Program-made: the position numbers and the translations under genes | NCBI GenBank assembly: GCA_032464575.1 | Contig: JAWDKM010000002.1 | Span: 124,001-188,000, forward strand | Direction: 5' to 3' | Source of the DNA: Pontivivens sp032464575 | GTDB taxonomy: Bacteria > Pseudomonadota > Alphaproteobacteria > Rhodobacterales > Rhodobacteraceae | Length of the DNA stretch: 64,000 nucleotides | Notes under the pieces: model-generated | Databases searched by the model: none | Told to the model about the DNA's origin: nothing | Seen by the model: the letters and a program-made list of their open reading frames with translations, nothing else | Shown: piece by piece, positions 25,321 to 33,590 of the stretch | How positions within the stretch are numbered: the stretch's first letter is position 1 | Layout: the number at the start of each line of letters is the position of its first letter

Positions 25321-25848
25321 ATGGCATGTGTCGCGCTCTACACCTTCGGGATCTTCGCCCGCCCCGCGGATGATCCGGCGAATGACGGCTTTCGCGAGAT
25401 GAACGACCCGATCTTCGAGATCGTGGACCGCGCGCCCGGCCTGATCGCGCGGTCGGGCTATGCCGACGAGCCGGAGGGGCCCGCGCCCTGGGGGCCGGAG
25501 GTCTACCCGCGCTGGTATGTGGAGCGGGGCGACGGCTGGTCGCCCGCCACCCTGTCCTTGTGGGAGAGCATGGAGGCGGCGTTCGCCTTCAGCTATTCCG
25601 GGATGCATGCCGAGGCGCTGAAGCGCGGGGCCGAGTGGTTCCGCCCGCCCGAATGGCCGCCCTACGCACTGTGGTGGCATGTGGGCGACGAGCGGCCGAC
25701 CTGGGCGGAGGGGGTGGCGCGCCACGCGCATCTCGACGCACACGGGGCGACGGCGCGGGCCTTTACGTTCAAGAAGGCGTTCGATGCGGAGGGCGCGCCG
25801 ATGCGCCTCGCCCGCGACTGGCGCCGGCATCGGGAGGGGGCGGCATGA
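25321..25848 (+). CDS. DUF3291 family protein
   Basis: A 175-residue protein with the full DUF3291 pattern: ACVALYTFGIFARPADDPAN, NDPIFEIVDRAPGLIARSGY, SLWESMEAAFAFSYSGMHAE, KRGAEWF, YALWWHVGDERPTWAEG and finally ATARAFTFKKAF. The fold is related to small monooxygenase-like ferredoxin-fold proteins, but no activity is established. Its stop codon overlaps the start of the haloalkane dehalogenase gene (ATGA), so the two are translationally coupled. Confidence 0.85.
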   Translation: MACVALYTFGIFARPADDPANDGFREMNDPIFEIVDRAPGLIARSGYADEPEGPAPWGPEVYPRWYVERGDGWSPATLSLWESMEAAFAFSYSGMHAEALKRGAEWFRPPEWPPYALWWHVGDERPTWAEGVARHAHLDAHGATARAFTFKKAFDAEGAPMRLARDWRRHREGAA

Positions 25849-26732
25849 GCCATTCGGACTTCGGCGAGATCGTGCGAACGCCCGACGCGGCGTTCGAGGC
25901 CCTGCCCGGCTATCCCTTTACGCCCCACTGGGCGGAGGTCGAGGGGCTGCGGATGCACTTCATCGAGGAGGGCGCGGGCGACCGCGTCTGGCTCTGCCTC
26001 CACGGTCAGCCGACCTGGAGCTACCTCTACCGCCGGATGATCCCGGTGCTGGTCGAGGCCGGGCAGCGGGTGGTCGCACCCGACCTGATCGGCTTCGGCA
26101 AGTCGGACAAGCCGGTGGACGACGCGGTCTATACCTTCGATTTTCACCGGCGGATGCTGCTGGGCCTTCTGGCGGGGCTGGAGGCGGAGCGGATCACGCT
26201 CGTCGTCCAGGACTGGGGCGGGCTGTTGGGCCTGACGCTGCCGATGGAGGATGCGCGCATCGACCGGCTCCTGATCCTGAACACGACGCTGGCGACGGGG
26301 CAGGCACCGGGCGAGGGCTTCCTCGCGTGGCGGGCGTTCGTGGCCGGGAACCCGGATTTCTCGATCAGCCGCCTGATGCAGCGCTCCTGCCCCCACCTGA
26401 CGGAGGCGGAGGCCGCGGCTTACGACACGCCCTTCCCCGATGCGCGCTACCGGGCGGGGGTGCGGCGGTTCCCGCAGTTGGTGCCGACGTCGCCGGACGC
26501 GCCGGGCGTCGAGGTCTCTCGCCGCGCCGCGCGGTTCCTGTCGGAGGACTGGCGGGGCCGAAGCTGGATGACCTACGGCGCGCAGGATCCGGTCTTCGGC
26601 GCGGAGGTGATGGAGGCGATGGCCGGAACGGTCTACGGCTGCCCGCCCCCGGTGCCCCGCCCCGAAGCGGGGCACTTCACCCAGGAATGGGGTAAGCCGA
26701 TCGCGCGGGAAGCTTTGGTCGCGCTGGGCTGA
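25845..26732 (+). CDS. Haloalkane dehalogenase-like alpha/beta hydrolase (HLD-I type)
   Basis: A 295-residue alpha/beta hydrolase. The oxyanion segment HGQPTWSYLYRRM, the nucleophile D123 followed by the halide-binding W124 (VVQDWGG), the acid D248 after strand 7 (YGAQDPVFG) and the base H277 (EAGHFTQEWG) make a complete haloalkane dehalogenase set; the acid position fits subfamily I. It should cleave carbon-halogen bonds to an alcohol and halide. No signal peptide is seen, so it is probably cytoplasmic. It starts inside the DUF3291 stop codon. The natural substrate may be a marine halocarbon; epoxide or ester hydrolase activity is less likely. Confidence 0.85.
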   Translation: MSHSDFGEIVRTPDAAFEALPGYPFTPHWAEVEGLRMHFIEEGAGDRVWLCLHGQPTWSYLYRRMIPVLVEAGQRVVAPDLIGFGKSDKPVDDAVYTFDFHRRMLLGLLAGLEAERITLVVQDWGGLLGLTLPMEDARIDRLLILNTTLATGQAPGEGFLAWRAFVAGNPDFSISRLMQRSCPHLTEAEAAAYDTPFPDARYRAGVRRFPQLVPTSPDAPGVEVSRRAARFLSEDWRGRSWMTYGAQDPVFGAEVMEAMAGTVYGCPPPVPRPEAGHFTQEWGKPIAREALVALG

Positions 26733-26829
26733 GGCACCGGTTCGAAGCGGAGAGGTCGGCGTCTGCTTGTGTTCGGGAGTACGCCGAACTCCATTTTCTG
26801 GCGTCCTCCGGATCAGTTCAGGAAGCGGA

Positions 26830-26960
26830 GGGCAGCGCCCGACCCTGGGTGGGCGCTCCTCGACATCGCTTCGTAGCGCCAGCCATACAAAACTTGTGCG
26901 GGAGGTGCTGCTTGCGACGGTGCAGAAGCGCCCTCCCGTGGGGAGGGTCGGGCGCTGCCC
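26830..26960. repeat. 131-bp inverted-repeat element with 17-bp perfect ends
   Basis: GGGCAGCGCCCGACCCT at 26830-26846 is the exact reverse complement of 26944-26960. Inside, weaker complementarity continues (GGGTGGGCGCTCCT against the strand opposite GCGCCCTCCCGTGGGG). The size and hairpin layout resemble a miniature or dispersed intergenic repeat. It encodes no protein. Confidence 0.65.
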
Positions 26961-26996
26961 GGCCTATCAGCCGGGCGGAAGGGTGTCTCTGTTCTC

Positions 26997-27078
26997 CACC
27001 GCCCCGGACTTGATCCGGGGCCTCTCGCAGCGGTCACTAGAGCAGGCGGACGGCCCCGGCTCGGGGGCCGGGGCGGTG
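26997..27078. repeat. 82-bp cruciform-like element with two internal hairpins
   Basis: The outer arms CACCGCCCCGG (26997-27007) and CCGGGGCGGTG (27068-27078) are perfectly complementary. Internally GCCCCGGA-CTTGA-TCCGGGGC (27001-27021) and GCCCCGGC-6 nt-GCCGGGGC (27053-27074) form two alternative hairpins. The CTTGA-loop hairpin matches the design of the repeats at 5965-6199. Confidence 0.65.
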
Positions 27079-27259
27079 AAAACGAAATGCGCGGGATCTC
27101 ATCTTCAGACGGACCCAGAACGCACTCAGGCGAGGCTTTCGCCCCCGCGGGGCGCAGCCTACTACCTTCACCGAACAGCCATTCACCATCACACCAAGGC
27201 GGTAAATCGGCAGACGCTCCCTACATCTCCCTCAGACCCATCCGTCACGGAGATACCCC

Positions 27260-28177
27260 ATGACCCGTCCCGGCCTGCCGCCCCTGCCCTATGACGAATG
27301 GCGCGAGACGCGCGACAGCCTACATCTCTTCTGCCAGATCGTGGGCAAGATGCGGATGGGCGCGCATCCCAAGCTCAATCACTGGTGGCACGTGACGCTC
27401 TATCCCGACACGCGAGGCCTCACCACAGGGCGGGTGCCGTGTGGCAACGGCGCGTTCCGCATCGACCTCGACCTGCTCGACCATGTGGTGCGGGTGACGG
27501 CGAATGACGGGCGGCACACGGGCTTCGACATTCCGGGGCTGAGTGCGGCGGGCTTTCTCGAACGGCTGCGGACGGAGATGAGGGATCTCGGCTTCGAGGT
27601 GCCCATCCTCGCGCGGCCCTACGAGCACCCGAGCACGACCCCGTTCGAGGAGGACACGGCACCACGCGTCTACGATACCGAGGCGGCGACACGCTACTGG
27701 CAGGCACTCTGCTCCATCGCGTCGGTCTTCGAGACCTGGCGCGGGCGCTTTGCGGGCAAGCAGACGCCGGTGCATCTCTTCTGGCACTCCTTCGACCTCG
27801 TGGTCACCCGCTTTTCCGGCCAGCCCGCGCCGATGGAGAGCGACAATCAGGTGGAGCGCGAGGCCTACAGCCACGAGCTGGTGAGCATCGGCTTCTGGCC
27901 GGGCGACGCGAAGGTGCGCAAGCCCGCCTTCTATGCTTATGCCTATCCGGAGCCCGAGGGCCTGCGTGACCTTGCCCTGCCCCATGGCGAGATCATCGCG
28001 CAGGGCGGCGGAAGCCTCGCGCTGCTCGACTACGAGACGATGCGGCAGGCGGAGGATCCCGCGACGGTCCTGCTCGGCTTCCTCGACGAGTTCTACGAGG
28101 GTGCGGCCCGGCTCGGCGGGTGGGAGCGGGCGGCGATGGAGCCGCCGCACCGGGTGGAGGCTGTCAGCCTCGCCTGA
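27260..28177 (+). CDS. DUF5996 family protein
   Basis: A 305-residue cytoplasmic protein of the DUF5996 family. The N-terminus reads LPPLPYDEWRETRDSLHLFC, followed by GKMRMGAHPKLNHWWHVTLY and GRVPCGNGAFRIDLDLLDHV. The second half has LFWHSFDLVVTRFSG, HELVSIGFWPGD and AFYAYAYPEP. No enzymatic motif with a known function is visible; conserved His and Trp residues (HWWHV, FWHSFD) could line a site. The ATG at 27260 follows GGAGA. It precedes hemC by 45 bases but is not a usual member of the heme operon. Confidence 0.8.
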   Translation: MTRPGLPPLPYDEWRETRDSLHLFCQIVGKMRMGAHPKLNHWWHVTLYPDTRGLTTGRVPCGNGAFRIDLDLLDHVVRVTANDGRHTGFDIPGLSAAGFLERLRTEMRDLGFEVPILARPYEHPSTTPFEEDTAPRVYDTEAATRYWQALCSIASVFETWRGRFAGKQTPVHLFWHSFDLVVTRFSGQPAPMESDNQVEREAYSHELVSIGFWPGDAKVRKPAFYAYAYPEPEGLRDLALPHGEIIAQGGGSLALLDYETMRQAEDPATVLLGFLDEFYEGAARLGGWERAAMEPPHRVEAVSLA

Positions 28178-28222
28178 CATCCCGGATTGCGGCGAAGCGG
28201 TGTGGCGGTCTATGGGTGTGGC

Positions 28223-29146
28223 ATGACGTATTCCCCAGACCGACCGCTCAAGATCGGCACCCGCGGCTCCCCCCTCGCTCTTGCCCAGGCCCACGAGGTG
28301 CGCGCGCGCCTGATGGCGGCGCACGGGATGCCGGAGGAGGCTTTCGCGATCACCGTGATCCAGACCACCGGCGATGCGGTGCAGGACCGGCCGCTGAGCG
28401 AGATCGGGGGCAAGGGCCTGTTCACCAAAGAGATCGAGGCCGCTCTGCTCGACCGCCGGATCGACATCGCGGTCCATTCGACAAAGGACGTGGCGAACGT
28501 GCTGCCGGAGGCACTCGCTTTGACGACCTTCCTGCCGCGGGAGGACGTGCGCGACAGCTTCATTTCGCGGAAGCACGGGTCGCTGGCGGATCTGCCGGAA
28601 GGGGCGGTGGTCGGCTGCTCCTCGATCCGGCGGCGCGCGCAGATGGCCGAGAAGCGGCCCGATCTGCAATTCGTGGAGTTCCGCGGCAACGTGCAGACGC
28701 GGCTGGCCAAGCTCGACGCGGGGCTGGCGGAGGCGACGCTGCTCGCCTGCGCGGGGCTTGTGCGGCTCGGCACGCGGGATCTGATGAACCCGATCGCGGT
28801 CGACGAGATGCTGCCTGCGGTGGCGCAGGGGGCGATCTCACTCGAACAGCGGGCCGATGAGGATCTGCAGGGGCTGCTGGCCCCCCTGAACGATGACGAC
28901 ACGGCGCTGTGCGTGCGGGCGGAGCGGGCGTTTCTCGCCGAGCTCGACGGGTCGTGCCGGACGCCGATCGGCGGGCTGGCGCGGCTGGTGGATGGGGCGG
29001 TGGAGCTGCGCGGCGAGATCCTGAAGCCCGATGGCAGCACCGTGCACCGCGACCGTTGGACGGCGGGCCCGGCGGAAGCCGTGGAGATGGCCGCCGAGGC
29101 CGGACGGGAGTTGAAGCGGCGGGCGGGACCCGGCTTTCTTGACTAG
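28223..29146 (+). CDS. hemC: Porphobilinogen deaminase (hydroxymethylbilane synthase)
   Basis: A 307-residue cytoplasmic enzyme joining four porphobilinogens to hydroxymethylbilane for heme and cobalamin. The start KIGTRGSPLALAQAHEV, the catalytic aspartate in AVHSTKDV, the arginine-rich CSSIRRRAQ and FRGNVQTRLAKLDAG, and the dipyrromethane-cofactor cysteine C245 in LDGSCRTPIGG are all present. Its last codons overlap the start of hemD. Its product feeds HemD, then both heme synthesis and, through CobA, the cobalamin genes later in the window. Confidence 0.96.
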   Translation: MTYSPDRPLKIGTRGSPLALAQAHEVRARLMAAHGMPEEAFAITVIQTTGDAVQDRPLSEIGGKGLFTKEIEAALLDRRIDIAVHSTKDVANVLPEALALTTFLPREDVRDSFISRKHGSLADLPEGAVVGCSSIRRRAQMAEKRPDLQFVEFRGNVQTRLAKLDAGLAEATLLACAGLVRLGTRDLMNPIAVDEMLPAVAQGAISLEQRADEDLQGLLAPLNDDDTALCVRAERAFLAELDGSCRTPIGGLARLVDGAVELRGEILKPDGSTVHRDRWTAGPAEAVEMAAEAGRELKRRAGPGFLD

Positions 29147-29855
29147 GCTGCTTCTGACCCGGCCAGAGCGGCAGGCGAAGACCTTCGCCGCGCGGCTGCC
29201 GGAGGGATGGGAGCCGATGATCTCCCCGCTCAGCCGGATCGTGTTTCATGGCTTGCCGGAGGGGTTGCCGGACGCGCGGGGCCTGATCTTCACCTCGCAG
29301 AACGGGATCGAGGCGTGGGAGGCGGCGGGAGGTCCCGCCCTGCCCGCCTGGTGCGTGGGTCAGCGGACGACGGAGCGGGCGCGGGAGGCGGGACTGGACG
29401 CCACCTTCGGCGGGCGGACCCAAGCGGAGTTGGCGAAGACTTTGCACGCGGCAGGGCCGGAGGGACCGCTGCTGCATGTCTCGGGGGCTCACCTGGCGGG
29501 GGATCTCGTCGCCGCGTTGCCGGAACTGGAGGTCACGCGGGTGACGCTCTACACCGCCGAGAGGGTGCCGCCGACCGACGAGGCGCGGCGGGCGCTTGCG
29601 TCGGGGGGGATCGATGCGGTGGCGCACTTCTCGCCGCGGGCAGCGCTCCTGTTTCGGGAGGCCGTAGCGCCGGACTGGGATCTGACCGCCCTTACCCACT
29701 TCGCGATCAGTGCCGCCGCGCTGGCGCCGCTGGACGGCCTGCCCCGGCGGGCGGCTGCCGCTGCCGACGACCCCACCGCCGAAGGTATGCTTGCCTTGCT
29801 GCGCCGCAGCGGCGCACACTCCGCGACAACTTGGCATAAGAAGCCGCAAGGCTAG
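29139..29855 (+). CDS. hemD: Uroporphyrinogen-III synthase
   Basis: A 238-residue enzyme that closes and inverts ring D of hydroxymethylbilane. HemD sequences diverge strongly; here the support is the start TRLLLTRPERQAKTFAARL, the central segment GLIFTSQNGIEAWEAAG, LHVSGAHLAGDLV and DAVAHFSPRAALLF, plus position directly after hemC. The start is TTG at 29139, overlapping hemC by 8 bases, which implies translational coupling and lower expression than hemC. It is followed after 44 bases by the Mic60-like gene. Confidence 0.9.
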   Translation: MTRLLLTRPERQAKTFAARLPEGWEPMISPLSRIVFHGLPEGLPDARGLIFTSQNGIEAWEAAGGPALPAWCVGQRTTERAREAGLDATFGGRTQAELAKTLHAAGPEGPLLHVSGAHLAGDLVAALPELEVTRVTLYTAERVPPTDEARRALASGGIDAVAHFSPRAALLFREAVAPDWDLTALTHFAISAAALAPLDGLPRRAAAAADDPTAEGMLALLRRSGAHSATTWHKKPQG

Positions 29856-29899
29856 CTTCTACTATTGGTCGTGACCGCCCAACGGAAAGCAGAAACGCA

Positions 29900-31504
29900 A
29901 TGTCAGATCCGAAACGCCCCGACGAGACGCAGGACACGGAACATCCCGAAACGCTTCGGGGCGAAGACGCCGTGCCGCCGCGCGAGGATGGAGTGGAGGA
30001 TGCCGAGCTCGTCGGCCAGGAGGATCCGCCGCAGGCCGAGGGCGATTCGGCGCCGGAGGTTGCGGACGACACGGTGAGGGCGGACGATGCGGAAGAGGTG
30101 GCCGCCGCGGACGGGATGAAGGCGGACGAGGATGCGGCGGACGCCGTCGCGACGGACGGGGCCGACAGCGAGGCGGAGGGCGAGGCCGAGGACGATGCGC
30201 GCGTCGTCCCCGTCGTGGCGCCCTGGGGCGGCGCTGCCGCGAACATCCACGCCCGCTCGACCTCCGACCCGGCGAGCCCGGACTACGAGCCGCCGGTGCA
30301 CGAGACGGCGGAGCATTCCGAGGACTATGTCGACGAGCATGAGCACGACGAGGGCGGCTCCGTCGCGGGGCGCATCCTCTTCTGGCTGTTCCTGCTGGCC
30401 GCGGGCGGCGTGCTGGTGCTCTGGGGCGGTCCGCGCGTCGCACCCCACCTGCCCGCGGGCATGGAACCGGTCGCGGAGTGGCTGACCCCCGGCCGCCGCG
30501 CCGCGCAGATGCAGGTGGAGGACATGGAGGCGCGACTGAACGCGCGGATCGACGCGCTCGACACCGGGCTGACGCAAGCCGGCGTGAGCGGGGAGATCGA
30601 CACCGCTGTGGCCGAGAGCGAGGCGCTGACCGCCGACAACATCACGGCGCTGACGACGCGGTTGCAGGAGGTCTCCGACCAGGTGGCGGCCGCCGACAGC
30701 GAGGCGATCGAGGCGCGGCTGGGCCAGGTGGAGGTCCGCCTGGACGGGCTGGCCGGAGAGCTCGCCGCGCTGCAGGAGCAGATCAGCGGACTGGCCGAGG
30801 GCGAGATCGGGGCGGTGGGCAGCAATGCCGAGCAGATCGGCGCGTTCGACGTGCGCCTTGCGGGGCTCCGCGCCGAACTCGACCGGATCGCGGGCCAGAA
30901 CGGCGAGCTGAACCAGCGGATCGACGAGGTCGCGGCCACGGCTCAGCGCCAGTTGCGCGAGGCCGAGGAGCAGGTGGCGACCGCCCGGGCGGAGGCGGAG
31001 GCGGAGGTCGCGCGCGCCTCCGAGCAGGCTGACATGATCGCGGTGGCAGGTGCGCTCGATACCGGCGAGCCCTATGCCGAAGCCCTGGCCGGGCTGGCCG
31101 AGCAGGCCGACATCCCCGAGGGCCTCGCCGCCCATGCCGAAACCGGCGTGCCGACGCAGCCGCAGCTCGTGGCCGGCTTCGCGGAACCTGCCCGCGCCGC
31201 CGTGCGGGCCGACGTGGCCGCGAGCGAGGAGGACGGCGTGCTCGGCAGCGCGTCGGCCTTCTTCCGCTCCCGCGTCTCGGGCCGCTCGCTGGTGGAGATC
31301 GAGGGCAGCGACGCCGATGCCGTTCTGTCGCGGATCGAGGCACGCCTGCGCGAGGGGCGGCTGAACGACGCGGTGCAGGAGGCCGGGACACTGCCCGCCG
31401 AAGCCGCCGCGGAGCTCGAGGGCTGGGTCGGCGAGCTTCGGGCGCGGGCCGAGGCGCTGGACGGCTACCGCACGCTCGCCGACCGGCTCGACGCCGTGAA
31501 CTGA
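29900..31504 (+). CDS. Mic60/mitofilin-like membrane protein (COG4223)
   Basis: A 534-residue inner-membrane protein. Residues 1-150 are very acidic and low-complexity, with no hydrophobic part. A single transmembrane helix lies at 158-177 (ILFWLFLLAAGGVLVLWGG). It is followed by a long coiled coil (about 195-390) and a C-terminal mitofilin-like domain (LVEIEGSDADAVLSRIEARL, then EGRLNDAVQEAGTLP). Alphaproteobacterial Mic60 homologues are found in this heme-operon position next to HemY and shape intracytoplasmic membranes. The unusually acidic N-terminal region may be lineage-specific. Confidence 0.85.
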   Translation: MSDPKRPDETQDTEHPETLRGEDAVPPREDGVEDAELVGQEDPPQAEGDSAPEVADDTVRADDAEEVAAADGMKADEDAADAVATDGADSEAEGEAEDDARVVPVVAPWGGAAANIHARSTSDPASPDYEPPVHETAEHSEDYVDEHEHDEGGSVAGRILFWLFLLAAGGVLVLWGGPRVAPHLPAGMEPVAEWLTPGRRAAQMQVEDMEARLNARIDALDTGLTQAGVSGEIDTAVAESEALTADNITALTTRLQEVSDQVAAADSEAIEARLGQVEVRLDGLAGELAALQEQISGLAEGEIGAVGSNAEQIGAFDVRLAGLRAELDRIAGQNGELNQRIDEVAATAQRQLREAEEQVATARAEAEAEVARASEQADMIAVAGALDTGEPYAEALAGLAEQADIPEGLAAHAETGVPTQPQLVAGFAEPARAAVRADVAASEEDGVLGSASAFFRSRVSGRSLVEIEGSDADAVLSRIEARLREGRLNDAVQEAGTLPAEAAAELEGWVGELRARAEALDGYRTLADRLDAVN

Positions 31505-31524
31505 TCCGGGAGGAACGGGAAAAC

Positions 31525-33120
31525 ATGCTCTGGTCGCTCTTGAAGATCGTCCTGTTCGTCGCGCTGGTCACGGCGGCCGCTTTCGGCGTCATCGCCGTAA
31601 TGGATCAGGATGGCGGGCTCACCGTCACGCTGGGCGGGCGCGAATACCCCTTCGCGCCGATCGAGGTGCTGGTGCTGCTGGTGCTCGCGATGATCGCCTT
31701 CGTCGTCATCCAGCAGGTGGCGGGCTTCCTGATCGCGCTGTTGCGCTTCCTGACCGGCGACGAGACGGCGCTGTCGCGCTTCTTCGACCGGTCGCGGGAA
31801 CGGCGCGGCTTCATGGCGCTGGCCGATGCGATGATGCTCAACGCCTCGGGCGACGGGCGCGGCGCGCTGGCGAAGGCGCGCAAGGCCGACCGCCTGCTCG
31901 ACCGCCCGGAGCTGACGCAGCTCGTCACCGCGCAGGCGGCGGAGGAGGCGGGCGACCGGCTCGCCGCGGAGGAGCAGTACAAGGCGATGCTGGGCGACCA
32001 GCGCACCCGCTTCGTCGGCGTGCACGGCCTCATGCGCCAGCGGCTCGCGAAGGGGGAGACGGAGACGGCGCTGAAGCTGGCGGAGAAGGCATTCGACCTC
32101 AAGCCGAAGCATCAGGGGCTGCAGTCGACGCTCTTCACCCTGCAGGCGGAGCAGGAGAGCTGGGAGGGCGCGCGGCGGACGCTGGCCCAGCAGGTCCGCA
32201 CGGGCGCCCTGCCCAAGGACGTGGCACAACGGCGCGACGCGATCCTCAACCTCGCCACGGCGCAGGAGGCGCTCGGCAAGGACGACTACGAGACGGCGAA
32301 GGACGCGGCGGTCGAGGCGCATCGCCTCGCACCGGGCCATGTCCCCGCGGCGGTCGCCGTCGCCAAGGTCCATCACCACCAGAACAGCCCGCGCGCAGCA
32401 CAGCGTGCACTTTTGAAGACGTGGAAGCTCGCACCGCATCCGGAACTCGCCGCCGCCTTCGCCGAGCTGGAGCCGCAGGAGACGCCGTCGGCGCGCCGCT
32501 CCCGCTTCGACCCGTTCCTCAAGGCGCAGCCGGAACATGCCGAGACGCGGATGCTGCGTGCCGAGCTCGCGATCGCGGACGAGGACTTTCCCGCCGCCCG
32601 CCGCGCCATGGGCGACCTCGCGAAGATCGAGCCCACAACGCGCGCGCTGGCCATCATGGCGGCGATCGAGCGCGGCGAGGGTGCGGACGACAAGGTCGTG
32701 CGCGGCTGGCTCGCCCGGGCGCTGACGGCGCCGCGCGGCCCGCAATGGACCTGCAACACCTGCCGCACGGTGCATCCGCACTGGTCGGCGGTCTGCTCGA
32801 ACTGCGACAGCTTCGATTCCATCGACTGGCTCGACCTGCCCGAGAGCCCGACGACGCAAGCCGCGGCCGGCGCCATGCTTCCGGTGGTCAGCGGCATGCT
32901 TCTGGACACCGCGCCGGAGGCGGAGCCCGAACCTGAAGCGGAGCCCCGGACCGAGGTGGAGGAGGAGACCGCCGTCGCGCAGGAGCCCGCACGCGAGCCG
33001 GTCGTGGCACCCCGCGACGAGACGGTGATCGATACGGTCGCGGCCGAGGACAGCACCGATCTCGCCGGGCGGGAGGCGATGGCGGAGCGCCCTCGCGAGG
33101 AGGCCGCGAAACCGGCCTGA
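31525..33120 (+). CDS. hemY: HemY-type TPR membrane protein
   Basis: A 531-residue inner-membrane protein. Two N-terminal transmembrane segments (about 4-26 and 42-66) are followed by FFDRSRERRGFMALADAMML and tetratricopeptide-like repeats (about 85-400). A zinc ribbon occurs near residue 410 (WTCNTC, then CSNCDSFDSIDW). The tail is glutamate- and proline-rich. In alphaproteobacteria this gene follows mic60 in the heme operon and is thought to act with it or in heme metabolism; it is not the oxidase also called HemY. It starts 20 bases after mic60. Confidence 0.88.
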   Translation: MLWSLLKIVLFVALVTAAAFGVIAVMDQDGGLTVTLGGREYPFAPIEVLVLLVLAMIAFVVIQQVAGFLIALLRFLTGDETALSRFFDRSRERRGFMALADAMMLNASGDGRGALAKARKADRLLDRPELTQLVTAQAAEEAGDRLAAEEQYKAMLGDQRTRFVGVHGLMRQRLAKGETETALKLAEKAFDLKPKHQGLQSTLFTLQAEQESWEGARRTLAQQVRTGALPKDVAQRRDAILNLATAQEALGKDDYETAKDAAVEAHRLAPGHVPAAVAVAKVHHHQNSPRAAQRALLKTWKLAPHPELAAAFAELEPQETPSARRSRFDPFLKAQPEHAETRMLRAELAIADEDFPAARRAMGDLAKIEPTTRALAIMAAIERGEGADDKVVRGWLARALTAPRGPQWTCNTCRTVHPHWSAVCSNCDSFDSIDWLDLPESPTTQAAAGAMLPVVSGMLLDTAPEAEPEPEAEPRTEVEEETAVAQEPAREPVVAPRDETVIDTVAAEDSTDLAGREAMAERPREEAAKPA

Positions 33121-33165
33121 TTGCCCTTGCGCCCCTGCGCCGCAATCGCTAAGGAAGCGTCCGTC

Positions 33166-33241
33166 GCCGCTGTAGCTCAGCTGGTAGAGCACGTCATTCG
33201 TAATGATGGGGTCGGGGGTTCGAGTCCCTTCAGCGGCACCA
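33166..33241 (+). tRNA. tRNA-Thr (anticodon CGT)
   Basis: A 76-base cloverleaf with encoded CCA. Acceptor stem GCCGCTG/CAGCGGC, discriminator A and CCA at 33239-33241; D arm GCTC...GAGC; anticodon stem CGTCA/TGATG around the loop TTCGTAA, anticodon CGT reading ACG; T arm with TTCGAGT loop and two G-T pairs in its stem. It follows hemY by 45 bases and borders the accessory catabolic module. Confidence 0.95.
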
Positions 33242-33590
33242 CTTTCCCGAACATCGGTTTCGTCAGATAGCGGATTGGTCGATCGCCCGCCTCGGGGCGA
33301 GTGCGCGTCGGTCTCGTCGGTTTGTCGGGCTCCGGTTCCTGGTTCTGGCGGTGAACGATGTTTGTGGGCCGCTGCTCCCGTGGCTTCCGAGCTCCCGGGA
33401 ACCGAAGGGCCGCGATGCGGGTGGGTTCGGAATGCGAGGGAGCCCGACGTCCCCCAGGATCGCCGCGGGAAGGGGCCTTGTCCGCTGTCTCGCGAAACGG
33501 ACACTTCGGCAGGCGCAACCTCGCGCGTGTGCGGATCCGTGAGAACTGAAATCCGAGTGACGTCGCGGGCGTTCCCGGCGCTGGTCCAGC
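33242..33590. other. Intergenic region after tRNA-Thr
   Basis: About 350 bases between the tRNA and the convergent end of the catabolic operon. I see no convincing gene, integrase remnant or direct repeat of the tRNA 3' end. Confidence 0.5.

Larger units (their letters stand above)
26733..27259. other. 527-base intergenic region with palindromic elements
   Basis: No credible gene is present; open frames here are GC-driven and lack ribosome sites. The region holds two larger inverted-repeat elements, listed separately, and leads into the DUF5996 gene, whose ribosome site is CACGGAGA. Confidence 0.6.

Noticed and set aside
22600..25830. A minus-strand open frame of more than 1000 codons opposite ptsP
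   Set aside because: It mirrors the codon pattern of ptsP in GC-rich DNA, is rich in Arg, His and Pro, has no domain and no ribosome site.
26767..27294. A plus-strand open frame of 175 codons across the palindromic region
   Set aside because: It covers two inverted-repeat elements, shows no protein-like composition and overlaps the true DUF5996 start.
31525..33120. Protoporphyrinogen oxidase for the gene called hemY
   Set aside because: There is no FAD-binding motif; two membrane segments plus TPR repeats identify the other protein family that shares the name.
33166..33241. tRNA-Thr as an integration (att) site
   Set aside because: No second copy of the tRNA 3' end and no integrase gene could be found in the window.
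31465..33504. A minus-strand open frame of about 680 codons opposite hemY and the tRNA
   Set aside because: It runs through the tRNA gene and has the arginine/leucine-rich composition of an antisense shadow.
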